64,000 bases of DNA, taken from NCBI GenBank assembly GCA_016864895.1, contig CP046107.1, forward strand, positions 620,001-684,000, in the 5' to 3' direction. Under the pieces are notes generated by a model. The model did not search any database and was not told where the DNA came from. It saw nothing but the letters and a program-made list of their open reading frames with translations. The stretch comes from Neisseriaceae bacterium. GTDB lineage: Bacteria; Pseudomonadota; Gammaproteobacteria; Burkholderiales; Neisseriaceae. The position numbers and the translations under genes were made by a program. Position 1 is the stretch's first letter, and each line of letters opens with the position of its first letter. Below are positions 33,201 to 41,506 of the stretch, one piece after another.

Positions 33201-34452
33201 TACGAGTATTAAATTTCATACGGCCTACCTTTGATAAATCATAAACATCATGATCAAAAAATAAGCGTTGAAATAATTGAGTAACAGAATCATCAGTAGG
33301 CGGTTCACCTGGCCGCATCATTCTATATATCGCTACTTTTGCTGATAGTTCATCATTTGTTTCATCAATACGTAGTGTATTTGATATATACGGGCCTTGA
33401 TTTAATTCATTAATATGAATGGTTTGAATACTTTTAATATTACTTAATTCAATTTTTTCAAATAACTCTTCTGTGATTTCATCATTAGCAAAGGCAATGA
33501 TCTCACCTGTTTCAGGATGAACTATATCCTTAGCTAGTACTTTGCCTATGAGGGCTTCTGAAGGAATTTCAATGGTTGTAATACTGGCTTTATTAATATC
33601 TCTCAAATTCTTCTTGGTAACTTTGGTACCTTTGTTAACAATGATACTACCATCTTCACCAACTATATCAAAGTTACATTTCTCACCTAATAGATACTTA
33701 GGCACTAACTCAGTAAAAACTTTTCCATTCCCTATTAATTGGTAGTCTTCAAATTCATAGAATATAGATAAAATATCTTCCACAGAATAGCCTAGTGCTT
33801 TCAATAAAATTGAAACTGGCATTTTTCTTCTTCTATCTATCCTAAAGTAAAGTAAATCTTTAGGATCAAATTCAAAATCTAACCAAGAACCACGATAAGG
33901 AATAATTCTTGCTGAAAATAATTTTTTTCCAGAAGAGTGTCCTTTGCCTTTATCATGTTCAAAAAATACGCCTGGGGAACGATGTAGTTGAGAGACAACC
34001 ACTCGTTCCGTTCCATTAATAACAAAATAACCACTAGGTGTCATTAGTGGAATCTGTCCCATATAGACTTCATTTTCTCTAATCTCTTTAATCTCTTTGA
34101 TATTCTTCTTAGAAGATTCTTTATCAAAAATAACCAAACGAATCTTAGCCCTTAGAGGAGCATCATAAGTCACACCACGAACCTGACACTCTTGAATATC
34201 AAATTCCGGTTGACCTAATTTATAACCAATAAACTCCAACCTCGCAAATCCGTTGTGACTTACAATTGGAAATATAGAATTAAACGCAGCTTGCAAGCCT
34301 TCATCCTTCTTTGCCTCGGTGGGTATATCATATTGAAGAAATCGTGCATAAGAATCTTTTTGCATAGCAAGCAGATAAGGAAAATCTAATACATTTTGAC
34401 GTTTTGCAAAGGACTTACGAATACGTTTTTTATCAGTGACAGAATAACTCAT
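30265..34452 (-). CDS. rpoB: DNA-directed RNA polymerase subunit beta
   Basis: Beta pairs with beta' to form the active cleft and the rifampicin pocket. The 1395-residue protein is of Neisseriaceae length. The rifampicin region, [20 protein letters not shown] followed by [14 protein letters not shown], has the wild-type Asp, His and Ser, so no resistance substitution is seen. The C-terminal [20 protein letters not shown] and [20 protein letters not shown] segments are intact. The start region contains a perfect 11-base palindrome TGGAGTCTCCA (34456-34466) covering the Shine-Dalgarno, which might fold and modulate initiation. Confidence 0.99.
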   Translation of the reverse strand: MSYSVTDKKRIRKSFAKRQNVLDFPYLLAMQKDSYARFLQYDIPTEAKKDEGLQAAFNSIFPIVSHNGFARLEFIGYKLGQPEFDIQECQVRGVTYDAPLRAKIRLVIFDKESSKKNIKEIKEIRENEVYMGQIPLMTPSGYFVINGTERVVVSQLHRSPGVFFEHDKGKGHSSGKKLFSARIIPYRGSWLDFEFDPKDLLYFRIDRRRKMPVSILLKALGYSVEDILSIFYEFEDYQLIGNGKVFTELVPKYLLGEKCNFDIVGEDGSIIVNKGTKVTKKNLRDINKASITTIEIPSEALIGKVLAKDIVHPETGEIIAFANDEITEELFEKIELSNIKSIQTIHINELNQGPYISNTLRIDETNDELSAKVAIYRMMRPGEPPTDDSVTQLFQRLFFDHDVYDLSKVGRMKFNTRTYENKIEDIANEWFKKLMNETVSDQRGNSDLVLNYSDILVVIATLVELRNGHGEVDDIDHLGNRRVRSVGELVENQFRSGLARVERAVKERLNQAESDNLMPQDLVNAKPVSAAIKEFFGSSQLSQFMDQTNPLSEITHKRRVSALGPGGLTRERAGFEVRDVHPTHYGRVCPIETPEGPNIGLINSLSVYARTNEYGFLETPYVKVENGQVINQIDYLSAIEEGHYIIAQANSNLDEDGKLVDELVTCRENGETIFATPDMVNYMDVSTGQIVSVAASLIPFLEHNDANRALMGANMQRQAVPCLIPEKPLVGTGIEKAVAKDSATLVTAKRGGVVDYVDAGRIVIRVNDVETEVGEIGVDIYNLIKFTRSNQNTNINQTPIVQVGDVLQAGDVIADGASTDLGELALGQNVTVAFMPWNGYNFEDSILISEKVVADDRYTSIHIEELNIVSRDTKLGPEEITRDIPNLSERMQNRLDESGIIYIGSEVGPGDVLVGKVTPKGETQLTPEEKLLKAIFGEKASDVKDTSLRMPTGISGTVINVQVFTRGGIKRDARSEYIIDFELKKYRQDLNDQLRIYDTDAFARIERAIIGQKVKGGPKNLARGEKVTKDYLDSFSSKHEWFDIRLEDEELAKQLIKIKENLDQKREEAELLYQVKKNKLTRGDELQPGVQKMVKVFVAIKRRLQAGDKMAGRHGNKGVVSRILPVEDLPYMADGRPVDIVLNPLGVPSRMNIGQVLEVHLGWAAKGLGERINKMLEENRQVAELREFLEKIYNTSGKKENLSELTDDEIIQLAKNLRKGASFASPVFDGAEESEIKQMLDLAYPSDDPAIQKLGFNDSKTQITLFDGRTGEPFDRKVTVGVMHYLKLHHLVDEKMHARSTGPYSLVTQQPLGGKAQFGGQRFGEMEVWSLEAYGAAYTLQEMLTVKSDDVSGRTAMYENIVKGEHKMVASMPESFNVLVKEIRSLALDIDLENR

Positions 34453-34549
34453 TGATGGAGTCTCCAGTAATGAATAACAGATGAAATAACCAAATATGAA
34501 AATCTAAAATTTTAATATTTTTAGGTTTTTATATTTAACTACTTTTAAT

Positions 34550-34593
34550 AAAAACAAAAAAAACAGAGCTAGGCCGGTAAAAGCCACCAGCCT
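34550..34593 (-). terminator. Attenuator between rplL and rpoB
   Basis: An 8-bp stem (AGGCTGGT/ACCGGCCT with one G-U pair, 34571-34593, 7-nt loop) is followed on the minus strand by TAGCTCTG and then a run of T8-G-T5. It lies 22 bases past the rplL stop. A partial terminator at this joint is established in E. coli, where it makes RNA polymerase levels lower than L7/L12, and the position here matches. Confidence 0.75.
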
Positions 34594-34615
34594 GTCTCAT
34601 AATAATTTAATTCAA

Positions 34616-34993
34616 TTATTTAACTTCTACTTTAGCACCAGCTTCTTCTAGTTGTTTAACAATTTGATCAGCCTCATCCTTAGAAACACCTTCTTTAACA
34701 GGTTTAGGAGCACTATCCACTAAATCTTTTGCATCTTTCAATCCTAAGCCTGTAAGACTTCTAACTACTTTAATAACACCAACCTTTTGAGCACCCGCTT
34801 CAGTTAAAATAACATCAAATTCAGTTTTTTCTTCTACCGCTGCAGCACCTGTGTCTGCTCCTGGTGCAGCAGCAACTGCTATAGAAGCAGCTGATACACC
34901 AAACTTTTCTTCAAATTCTTTAATCAAATCATTTAATTCAATTAAGGTTAAATTACCAATTGCTTCTAAAATCTCTTCATTTGAAATAGCCAT
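34616..34993 (-). CDS. rplL: 50S ribosomal protein L7/L12
   Basis: L7/L12 forms the flexible stalk that recruits translation GTPases. The 125-residue protein has the N-terminal dimerisation domain, the Ala/Gly hinge ([20 protein letters not shown]) and the C-terminal domain [20 protein letters not shown]. It follows rplJ by 39 bases. Confidence 0.98.
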   Translation of the reverse strand: MAISNEEILEAIGNLTLIELNDLIKEFEEKFGVSAASIAVAAAPGADTGAAAVEEKTEFDVILTEAGAQKVGVIKVVRSLTGLGLKDAKDLVDSAPKPVKEGVSKDEADQIVKQLEEAGAKVEVK

Positions 34994-35032
34994 GCTATAT
35001 ACTCCTAAACTTTTGTAAATTAATATTTATAT

Positions 35033-35536
35033 TTAAGCCGCAGGCTCTCCCGCAGATTCCTTATCTGCCAAAGCTGCCAATGTACGTGCAAATGTCGCTA
35101 ATGGTGCTTGCATCATACCCACAAACTTAGTCAACAATTCCTCCCTCGAAGGAATAGATGCTAAATTAGCAACTTCTTCTGCTGATAAAACACCGCCATC
35201 ATAAGACCCTGATTTAATTGCTAATGCACTTTCTTTCTTAGAATAAGTGTACAATAACTTCGCAGCCGCAACTGGATCTTCTGAAGCTGCATAAATCAAA
35301 GGCCCCACCATTTGATCTGCTAATACCTCAAAAGACGTTCCTTCAACCGCACGTTTCACCAAAGTATTCTTCAATACATGCAAATATACATCAGCTTTAC
35401 GAGCTTCCGATCGAAGTTGAGTTAGGCTAGCAACTTTAATGCCTCTATACTCAGCAATCACTAAGGTCTTAGCCTTAGACAAACCCTGGCTAATCTCTTC
35501 AACAACTGCTTTTTTTTCTTCAATATTGAGACTCAA
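35033..35536 (-). CDS. rplJ: 50S ribosomal protein L10
   Basis: L10 anchors the L7/L12 dimers to 23S rRNA and, as the L10(L12)4 complex, usually represses its own mRNA. The 167-residue protein contains VIAEYRGIKVASLTQLRSEA and the YLHVLKNTLVKRAVEGTSFE signature, plus a C-terminal helix for L7/L12 binding. A 208-base structured leader precedes it. Confidence 0.98.
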   Translation of the reverse strand: MSLNIEEKKAVVEEISQGLSKAKTLVIAEYRGIKVASLTQLRSEARKADVYLHVLKNTLVKRAVEGTSFEVLADQMVGPLIYAASEDPVAAAKLLYTYSKKESALAIKSGSYDGGVLSAEEVANLASIPSREELLTKFVGMMQAPLATFARTLAALADKESAGEPAA

Positions 35537-35636
35537 ATTAAACCTCCCATATAAACTAAAACTAGAGTAAAAAAAATCACTCTTTTCAGCTCGGCAATTT
35601 TAAAAGAATATTTTAGGAATATCATTCTGAATTACC

Positions 35637-35685
35637 GTCTGCGTAGGGTTTTTGGTTTAAATTATAACAATCCCTACGGTCTGCG
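35637..35685 (-). promoter_or_regulatory. Candidate L10 leader structure
   Basis: A 7-bp inverted repeat CGTAGGG/CCCTACG (35642-35648 and 35672-35678) is flanked by two direct copies of GTCTGCG (35637-35643 and 35679-35685), so alternative pairings are possible. It lies 100-150 bases before rplJ, where proteobacterial L10 leaders fold into the L10(L12)4-binding structure. Function is inferred from position. Confidence 0.45.
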
Positions 35686-35744
35686 ACCACCTATAACCTT
35701 ACAGTTATAGCCCAATAGTATCAATGATAAACATAAATACTAAA

Positions 35745-36437
35745 TTATTTAGACACTGAAGCGGTATCCACACCAACTCCTAGTCCCATCGTGCTAGATA
35801 ACGCGATTCTCTTAACATATTGACCTTTAGAACTAGCTGGCTTCACCTTAATCAAAGCATCTAGCACTGCATCAAAATTTTCTCTAAGTGCCTTATCATC
35901 AAAAGAAGCACGTCCGATTGTCGTATGAATTATGCCATTTTTATCCGCACGGTATTGAATACCAACTTTAGCATTCTTAACAGCTTCAGTCACATTAGAT
36001 GTTACTGTCCCCACTTTTGGATTCGGCATCAATCCTCTAGGCCCTAAAATTGTACCTAACTGCCCTACAACCCTCATTGCATCCGGAGATGCAATAACAA
36101 CATCAAAGTTAATATGACCTGATTTAACCTCTTGAGCTAAATCCTCCAGCCCTACCAAATCAGCACCAGCTTCTTTAGCTGCCTTTATATTAGCACCCTG
36201 GGTAAATACAGCAACTCTTGTCACTCTTCCAGTACCATTGGGCAAAACAACAGAACCACGAATAGCTTGATCTGATTTTCTAGGGTCAATCCCCAAATTA
36301 ACGGATAAATCGACAGATTCATCAAATTTTGCTGTTGCTGTTTTTTTAACCAAAGAAATAGCATCCTCTAGAGAATACAACTTATTAAAATCTAAACCTT
36401 CTCTGATCCCCCTCGATCTTTTTGAATTCTTTGCCAC
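35745..36437 (-). CDS. rplA: 50S ribosomal protein L1
   Basis: L1 forms the mobile stalk that moves deacylated tRNA out of the E site and, in E. coli, represses the rplKA mRNA. The 230-residue protein has [20 protein letters not shown] and the signature [20 protein letters not shown]. It starts immediately after the rplK stop. Confidence 0.98.
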   Translation of the reverse strand: MAKNSKRSRGIREGLDFNKLYSLEDAISLVKKTATAKFDESVDLSVNLGIDPRKSDQAIRGSVVLPNGTGRVTRVAVFTQGANIKAAKEAGADLVGLEDLAQEVKSGHINFDVVIASPDAMRVVGQLGTILGPRGLMPNPKVGTVTSNVTEAVKNAKVGIQYRADKNGIIHTTIGRASFDDKALRENFDAVLDALIKVKPASSKGQYVKRIALSSTMGLGVGVDTASVSK

Positions 36438-36869
36438 TTATACCCCCTCCACGTCAATACCCATAGATCGCGCACTACCTGCAATAATCCTCACATTCGC
36501 ATCCAAATCAGCACCTGTCAAATCTGGCTGTTTAGTTTTTGCAATCTCCTCTATTTGCTCGCGAGTCACCTTACCCACCTTCATTGTATGAGGCGTTGCA
36601 CTCCCTTTTGCAGCCCCCGCTACTTTTTTCAACAGAACACTTGCGGGAGGAGTTTTCATTATAAACGTAAATGACTTATCTACATACGCAGTAATAACTA
36701 CTGGCACAGGCATCCCCGGCTCTAAATTCTGAGTAGCCGCATTAAATGCCTTACAAAACTCCATGATATTCAGCCCACGCTGACCCAATGCTGGACCAAC
36801 AGGAGGCGACGGGTTTGCTTTACCTGCTGGTATCTGTAACTTGATATAACCTGCAATTTTTTTTGCCAC
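36438..36869 (-). CDS. rplK: 50S ribosomal protein L11, GTG start
   Basis: L11 forms the GTPase-associated centre with 23S rRNA and is needed for RelA activation. I place the start at the GTG at 36869, giving 143 residues beginning (M)[20 protein letters not shown], the exact family start. An AAGGAG Shine-Dalgarno lies 8 nt upstream. An in-frame codon 18 positions earlier would add a segment absent from other L11 proteins. The signature [20 protein letters not shown] is intact, including the proline tied to thiostrepton binding. Confidence 0.96.
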   Translation of the reverse strand: MAKKIAGYIKLQIPAGKANPSPPVGPALGQRGLNIMEFCKAFNAATQNLEPGMPVPVVITAYVDKSFTFIMKTPPASVLLKKVAGAAKGSATPHTMKVGKVTREQIEEIAKTKQPDLTGADLDANVRIIAGSARSMGIDVEGV

Positions 36870-36923
36870 AATAACACTCCTTAGCTTATGGGTTAAACGT
36901 ATAAACTCAGTTACACTCCCCAA

Positions 36924-36950
36924 AAAAGTTAGCTTAAATAAAAGTTAGCT
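36924..36950. repeat. Direct repeat in the rplK leader
   Basis: The 11-mer AAAAGTTAGCT occurs twice (36924-36934 and 36940-36950) with a 16-base period, between the rplK promoter and start codon. The second copy overlaps the predicted transcription start. It may be part of the L1 control site or a chance duplication. Confidence 0.6.
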
Positions 36951-36954
36951 GGAT

Positions 36955-36983
36955 ATTTTAAAATAATTAAAAAGAAAAAGCAA
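36955..36983 (-). promoter_or_regulatory. Sigma70 promoter of rplK-rplA
   Basis: On the minus strand TTGCTT (36978-36983) is followed at 17 nt by TAAAAT (36955-36960). The predicted start near 36948 gives a leader of about 80 bases before the GTG start of rplK. The spacer is strongly T-rich. Confidence 0.65.
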
Positions 36984-37319
36984 GGGCATTAAGTACATAT
37001 TGAATATATTTACTAAAATTAATCTCAAATTTAATTATTGAATATTAACTTTTAATTAGTTCACACCACACATGAGCCCTACTAATGAGCTCTAATTTCA
37101 AACAATAAATAATACTTCAAAAAATCAATCCCAAAGCACAAATATTTTTCTAATGTCGCCTCATCTTAAAAAAGAATGATGTTATTAATATATATTTCTC
37201 TCTAGACAAACGGTTAATAAAAAATTCAACCAATAAAATAAGTTATTCGGAAAATTACTTAAACAAGACTTAAAAAAATATCTTAATATTAACCTCTAGC
37301 TCAATATTGATAGGTTTTT

Positions 37320-37853
37320 TTATACCTTCTCAACTTGAATAAAATCTAACTCAACAGGAGTTTCACGTCCAAAAATCTGCACAGACACCTTAAGTTTATT
37401 TCTTTCATAGTTCACCTCTTCAACAATACCATTAAAGTCTGCAAAAGGGCCTTCGGTAACACGTACATGCTCACCCACTCCAAATTCAACTTTAGGTTTA
37501 GGTTTTTCGACACCAGACTGGACTTGATTTAATATTCTATCAACTTCTCTTTTGGTAATAGGCAATGGTTTATGAGACGTACCACCAATAAAGCCAGTTA
37601 TCTTCGGAGTACTTTTTACCAAATGCCAAGTCTCGTCAGACATTTCCATCTCCACTAAGATATAACCTGGAAAAAATTTTCTTTCACTTATTTTCTTTTT
37701 TCCATTTTTCATGTCCACCACTTCCTCGGTAGGAATCAAAATTTCTCCGAATTGATCCTCCATTCCTTCTCTGGCAATACGTTCATTTAATGTTCTGATG
37801 ACCTTTTTCTCAAATCCAGAATAAGCATGAACTACATACCATTGTTTAGCCAT
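37320..37853 (-). CDS. nusG: Transcription termination/antitermination factor NusG
   Basis: NusG binds RNA polymerase and links it to Rho or to ribosomal S10. I choose the ATG at 37853 (177 residues, [20 protein letters not shown]), preceded by AAGGAAG. An upstream in-frame start would run 24 codons back into secE without family similarity. The NGN domain (~1-120) and the C-terminal KOW domain ([20 protein letters not shown]) are complete. It follows secE by 14 bases. Confidence 0.97.
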   Translation of the reverse strand: MAKQWYVVHAYSGFEKKVIRTLNERIAREGMEDQFGEILIPTEEVVDMKNGKKKISERKFFPGYILVEMEMSDETWHLVKSTPKITGFIGGTSHKPLPITKREVDRILNQVQSGVEKPKPKVEFGVGEHVRVTEGPFADFNGIVEEVNYERNKLKVSVQIFGRETPVELDFIQVEKV

Positions 37854-37867
37854 ATTAACTTCCTTAT

Positions 37868-38374
37868 TTAACGTCTCAATATAATATCGTACAAAACCCA
37901 CTGAATAAATGCATCTGAAATCCACATAAACAACGCTAAAATAAATACAAAAAACATCACTAACATCGTCATACGAGTAGTTGTTTTACGATCTGGCCAT
38001 ACCACTTTCCTCAACTCAGTCGTTGCTTCTTTAATGTAATTAATAATATCCCGACCAAAAGAGCACCCATAAATAACGATTGATAAAAATACAAACACCC
38101 CCAAAATTGGGCACAAATACGAAAGTAAAGAATTAGTATTCGACGATAAAAGGTTAGATCCATTAAAATGATAGTAGCCCCAGATACCCAAACCCAAAAC
38201 AACCAGTCCTAAAAATAGCTTGAACTTATCCAAAGTAGTTATCTTCTCACTGGTTTGATTGGATGTTCGTTTTATTTTTTTATCATCTCTTTTACCAGCC
38301 AATTCAGTAGTATAGTTCCTCTTAACATCTGCTTGTATTATCTTATTCTTAGCCTGCTTATTTTGTTTCATCAT
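37868..38374 (-). CDS. secE: Protein translocase subunit SecE with basic N-terminal extension
   Basis: SecE clamps the SecY channel. This 168-residue protein has three predicted spans (~51-70, 88-104, 136-160), the enterobacterial-type arrangement. The conserved amphipathic helix and hinge is [20 protein letters not shown] at about 116-135. The first ~48 residues form a lysine/asparagine-rich hydrophilic region, making it about 40 residues longer than E. coli SecE. Two adjacent ATG codons are possible starts. It is upstream of nusG as usual. Confidence 0.95.
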   Translation of the reverse strand: MMKQNKQAKNKIIQADVKRNYTTELAGKRDDKKIKRTSNQTSEKITTLDKFKLFLGLVVLGLGIWGYYHFNGSNLLSSNTNSLLSYLCPILGVFVFLSIVIYGCSFGRDIINYIKEATTELRKVVWPDRKTTTRMTMLVMFFVFILALFMWISDAFIQWVLYDIILRR

Positions 38375-38422
38375 TTTTCCAATTTATAGAATACTTAATT
38401 TCTAGATTATTTAATTTACGCC

Positions 38423-38450
38423 TATATAATTTTTTGCATAAATAATGCAA
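38423..38450 (-). promoter_or_regulatory. Candidate promoter of secE-nusG
   Basis: On the minus strand TTGCAT (38445-38450) is followed after 16 nt by TATATA (38423-38428). It lies immediately past the terminator that follows tRNA-Trp and would restart transcription about 40 bases before secE. Confidence 0.45.
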
Positions 38451-38476
38451 AAAACTAATCGGCAAGGCCGATTAGT
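38430..38476 (-). terminator. Tandem hairpins after tRNA-Trp
   Basis: A perfect 10-bp stem, ACTAATCGGC/GCCGATTAGT with a 3-nt loop (38454-38476), is followed on the minus strand by T6, a textbook intrinsic terminator. A second perfect inverted repeat, TTTTTTGCAT/ATGCAAAAAA (38430-38454), directly abuts it and reuses the T-run. Together they separate the tRNA-tuf unit from secE. Confidence 0.85.
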
Positions 38477-38483
38477 CTATTTC

Positions 38484-38559
38484 TGGCAGGCCAGGAGGGT
38501 CTCGAACCCCCAACCCTCGGTTTTGGAGACCGATACTCTACCAATTGAGCTACTGGCCT
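38484..38559 (-). tRNA. tRNA-Trp (CCA anticodon)
   Basis: The 76-nt cloverleaf has a 7-bp acceptor stem (AGGCCAG/CTGGCCT), anticodon loop CTCCAAA with anticodon CCA, a GTTCGAG T-loop and an encoded 3' CCA. It lies 15 bases after tuf copy 2, as in other proteobacterial tufB operons. Confidence 0.97.
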
Positions 38560-38574
38560 ATCTAAACCCCAAAA

Positions 38575-39765
38575 TTAAGCGACGATTTTAGAAACGACAC
38601 CGGCACCAACCGTACGACCACCTTCTCTTATTGCAAAGCGTAAACCCTCTTCCATCGCTATTGGTGCTATTAACTCAACATCCAATGTAACATTCTCTCC
38701 CGGCATCACCATTTCCGTTCCTTCCGGTAAATTAACCGCACCCGTTACATCTGTCGTTCTAAAATAAAACTGTGGACGATAATTATTAAAGAATGGTGTA
38801 TGTCTACCACCCTCTTCTTTACTCAACACATAAACTTCCGCTGAAAACTTAGTGTGAGGTTTGGTTGAACCTGGTTTTGCCAACACCTGACCACGCTCTA
38901 CATCTTCACGCTTAGTACCTCTTAATAATACGCCAACATTATCTCCAGCTTGTCCTTGATCTAACAACTTACGGAACATCTCAACACCAGTGACCGTCGT
39001 CTTTTCCGTTGCCTTCAATCCAACAATCTCAACCTCATCTCCAACGTTCACAATACCACGTTCAACACGTCCAGTCACTACCGTACCACGGCCTGAAATA
39101 GAGAAAATATCTTCGATTGGCAATAAAAATGGTTTATCCACTGCTCGTTCCGGTGTAGGAATATAACTATCCAATGCAGCTGCTAATTCCAGTATTGAAG
39201 GCTCCCCAATTGCTGACTGATCTCCCTCTAATGCTTTCAATGCAGAGCCCTTAACAATAGGCGTGTCATCCCCCGGAAAGTCATAACTAGATAATAAATC
39301 CCTTACTTCCATCTCTACTAATTCTAGTAACTCTTCATCATCTACTTGATCACATTTATTTAAATACACCAAAATGTATGGTACACCTACTTGACGACCC
39401 AGTAATATATGCTCACGTGTTTGTGGCATAGGACCATCTGCCGCCGATACTACCAATATCGCACCATCCATCTGTGCAGCACCTGTAATCATATTCTTGA
39501 CATAATCCGCATGACCCGGACAGTCTACGTGTGCATAGTGACGAGCCTCTGTTTCATACTCAACATGTGATGTATTAATCGTGATACCTCGTGCTTTTTC
39601 TTCCGGTGCATTATCAATTTGATCGTAAGCTCTGGCAGTTCCTCCATATTTCTTTGATAATATCGTCGTTAAAGCTGCTGTCAATGTCGTCTTACCATGG
39701 TCAACGTGACCAATGGTGCCAACGTTTACATGCGGTTTACTTCTCTCAAATTTTTCTTTAGCCAT
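38575..39765 (-). CDS. tuf: Elongation factor Tu, copy 2
   Basis: The protein is identical to copy 1 at 21414-22604, and the genes differ only at 38632 and 39442, both silent third-position changes. The flanks diverge at the start codon and a few bases past the stop, so homology is limited to the gene. That pattern fits ongoing gene conversion. This copy is the tufB position, between tRNA-Thr and tRNA-Trp. Its own AAAGGA ribosome site differs from that of copy 1. Confidence 0.99.
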   Translation of the reverse strand: MAKEKFERSKPHVNVGTIGHVDHGKTTLTAALTTILSKKYGGTARAYDQIDNAPEEKARGITINTSHVEYETEARHYAHVDCPGHADYVKNMITGAAQMDGAILVVSAADGPMPQTREHILLGRQVGVPYILVYLNKCDQVDDEELLELVEMEVRDLLSSYDFPGDDTPIVKGSALKALEGDQSAIGEPSILELAAALDSYIPTPERAVDKPFLLPIEDIFSISGRGTVVTGRVERGIVNVGDEVEIVGLKATEKTTVTGVEMFRKLLDQGQAGDNVGVLLRGTKREDVERGQVLAKPGSTKPHTKFSAEVYVLSKEEGGRHTPFFNNYRPQFYFRTTDVTGAVNLPEGTEMVMPGENVTLDVELIAPIAMEEGLRFAIREGGRTVGAGVVSKIVA

Positions 39766-39892
39766 GGCAATAATCCTTTGATATTAATCCTAATAATAAA
39801 TCTATAATAAAAAATCCAGTTTTAAAAAATGACAATTAGCAACCAAAATCACATTAGTTTAGTTATCTTAAATTTACTCAAAAATTGTTGTA

Positions 39893-39967
<75 letters not shown>

Positions 39968-39971
39968 AAAT

Positions 39972-40045
39972 TGGAGCGGGTGAAGGGAATCGAACCCTCA
40001 CATTAAGCTTGGAAGGCTTCTGCTCTACCATTGAGCTACACCCGC
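39972..40045 (-). tRNA. tRNA-Gly (TCC anticodon)
   Basis: The 74-nt cloverleaf has acceptor stem GCGGGTG/CACCCGC, anticodon loop CTTCCAA with anticodon TCC, TTCGATT T-loop and an encoded CCA. It lies between tRNA-Tyr and tRNA-Thr. Confidence 0.97.
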
Positions 40046-40070
40046 TTATTATCTACCCAAGCAATCACTA

Positions 40071-40154
40071 TGGTGGAGGGAGAAGGATTCGAACCTTCGA
40101 AGCTTACGCAACAGATTTACAGTCTGCCCCCTTTGGCCGCTCGGGAATCCCTCC
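40071..40154 (-). tRNA. tRNA-Tyr (GTA anticodon)
   Basis: The 84-nt class II tRNA has acceptor stem GGAGGGA/TCCCTCC, anticodon loop TGTAAAT with anticodon GTA, a long variable arm and an encoded CCA. It is the first gene of the tRNA-tuf unit. Confidence 0.97.
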
Positions 40155-40169
40155 AATTCAGAGCGGATG

Positions 40170-40199
40170 ATTGTACAAAACTTCGGCCGTCTAAGTCAA
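40170..40199 (-). promoter_or_regulatory. Promoter of the tRNA-Tyr/Gly/Thr-tuf-tRNA-Trp unit
   Basis: On the minus strand TTGACT (40194-40199) is followed after 18 nt by TACAAT (40170-40175). A C/G-containing stretch (CATCCGCTC) lies between the -10 box and the first tRNA, of the kind seen in stringently controlled stable-RNA promoters. The predicted start is about 8 bases before tRNA-Tyr. Confidence 0.75.
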
Positions 40200-40262
40200 G
40201 ATTTTTTTTAATCCGATTATTAAACAATATGTCAAATAATACAACAAAATAATAAAAAATTT

Positions 40263-40873
<611 letters not shown>

Positions 40874-41506
40874 ATGAGAAAAATTTATGCTATGATTAAA
40901 CTCTCAATAATAATTTTTTTGATAGGTTATCTAGTAGTTTTTATTTGTGTGGTAAGCATAAAGCATAAATCACACTTAAATGCAGCTGATGCCATTATTG
41001 TACTGGGTGCTGCCGCATGGGGAGAACGCCCCTCACCTGTCTTTAGAAATAGAATTGAATATGCTATCGAGTTATACCAAAATGGTTTAGCCAATAACAT
41101 TATTTTTACGGGGGGCACTCCAAATAAAAATTACACATCAGAAGGAGAGGTTGCAACCAAATGGGCCATTGATAAAAATATTCCTAAAATACATATATTT
41201 ACTGATAAAACTAGTCGCAACACCTATGAAAACTTGTTACACGCTAAGAGAATTGCTGACAAAAATAATTTCAAGACTTTTATTATTGTTAGTGATCCCT
41301 ACCATTTAACAAGAGCAAAAATTATCAGCTTACTTTTGGGCATGCATGTCCAAGTAGCTGCGACTCCTTACTCCAATTTTGATAGTTCAGATTGGAGAGC
41401 TAGATTGAAAACTTACCTCAAAGAGACCAATTCAATCTATGTTTCTGTTGTTTACCACTACACACATCCCTATGTTTCGAAAGATCAACTAAAGAAATGG
41501 TTTTAA
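40874..41506 (+). CDS. DUF218/YdcF-SanA family membrane protein
   Basis: The 210-residue protein has an N-terminal membrane anchor (~7-28) followed by a DUF218 domain, with DAIIVLGAAAWGERPSPVFR, IIFTGGTPNKNYTSEGEVAT and IIVSDPYHLTRA as the family motifs. Relatives include SanA, linked to envelope barrier function, and YdcF, which can bind S-adenosylmethionine; the reaction is unknown. The domain should face the periplasm. The last 4 bases overlap the end of the convergent efflux gene. Substrate and role are not predictable from the neighbours. Confidence 0.88.
   Translation: MRKIYAMIKLSIIIFLIGYLVVFICVVSIKHKSHLNAADAIIVLGAAAWGERPSPVFRNRIEYAIELYQNGLANNIIFTGGTPNKNYTSEGEVATKWAIDKNIPKIHIFTDKTSRNTYENLLHAKRIADKNNFKTFIIVSDPYHLTRAKIISLLLGMHVQVAATPYSNFDSSDWRARLKTYLKETNSIYVSVVYHYTHPYVSKDQLKKWF

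Larger units (their letters stand above)
36870..37319 (-). other. Intergenic region between nusG and rplK
   Basis: This 450-base gap is very AT-rich and holds no gene I can support. It contains the rplK promoter (36955-36983) and an rplK leader with two direct 11-base repeats. A weak inverted repeat AACCT...AGGTT lies next to the nusG stop. The wide gap separates secE-nusG from the L11 unit. Confidence 0.6.

Noticed and set aside
35661..35666. TATAAT on the minus strand as an rplJ promoter
   Set aside because: It lies in the loop of the leader hairpin and no acceptable -35 box is found 16-18 nt upstream.
36870..36923. Longer L11 start 18 codons upstream
   Set aside because: The family start [11 protein letters not shown] coincides with a GTG preceded by AAGGAG at 36869; the upstream residues are not L11.
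37285..37320. Plus-strand terminator next to the nusG stop
   Set aside because: The AACCT/AGGTT stem is only five pairs and no plus-strand gene ends there; on the nusG strand it lacks a T-tract.
37854..37925. Longer NusG start 24 codons upstream
   Set aside because: The added segment lies in the secE 3' end, has no NusG similarity, and the ATG at 37853 has a good AAGGAAG site.
40183..40192. Partial match to a Neisseria DNA uptake sequence (GGCCGTCT)
   Set aside because: It lacks the GAA end of the core, occurs once, and lies inside the tRNA promoter spacer. No repeated uptake-type 10-12-mer is seen elsewhere in the window.
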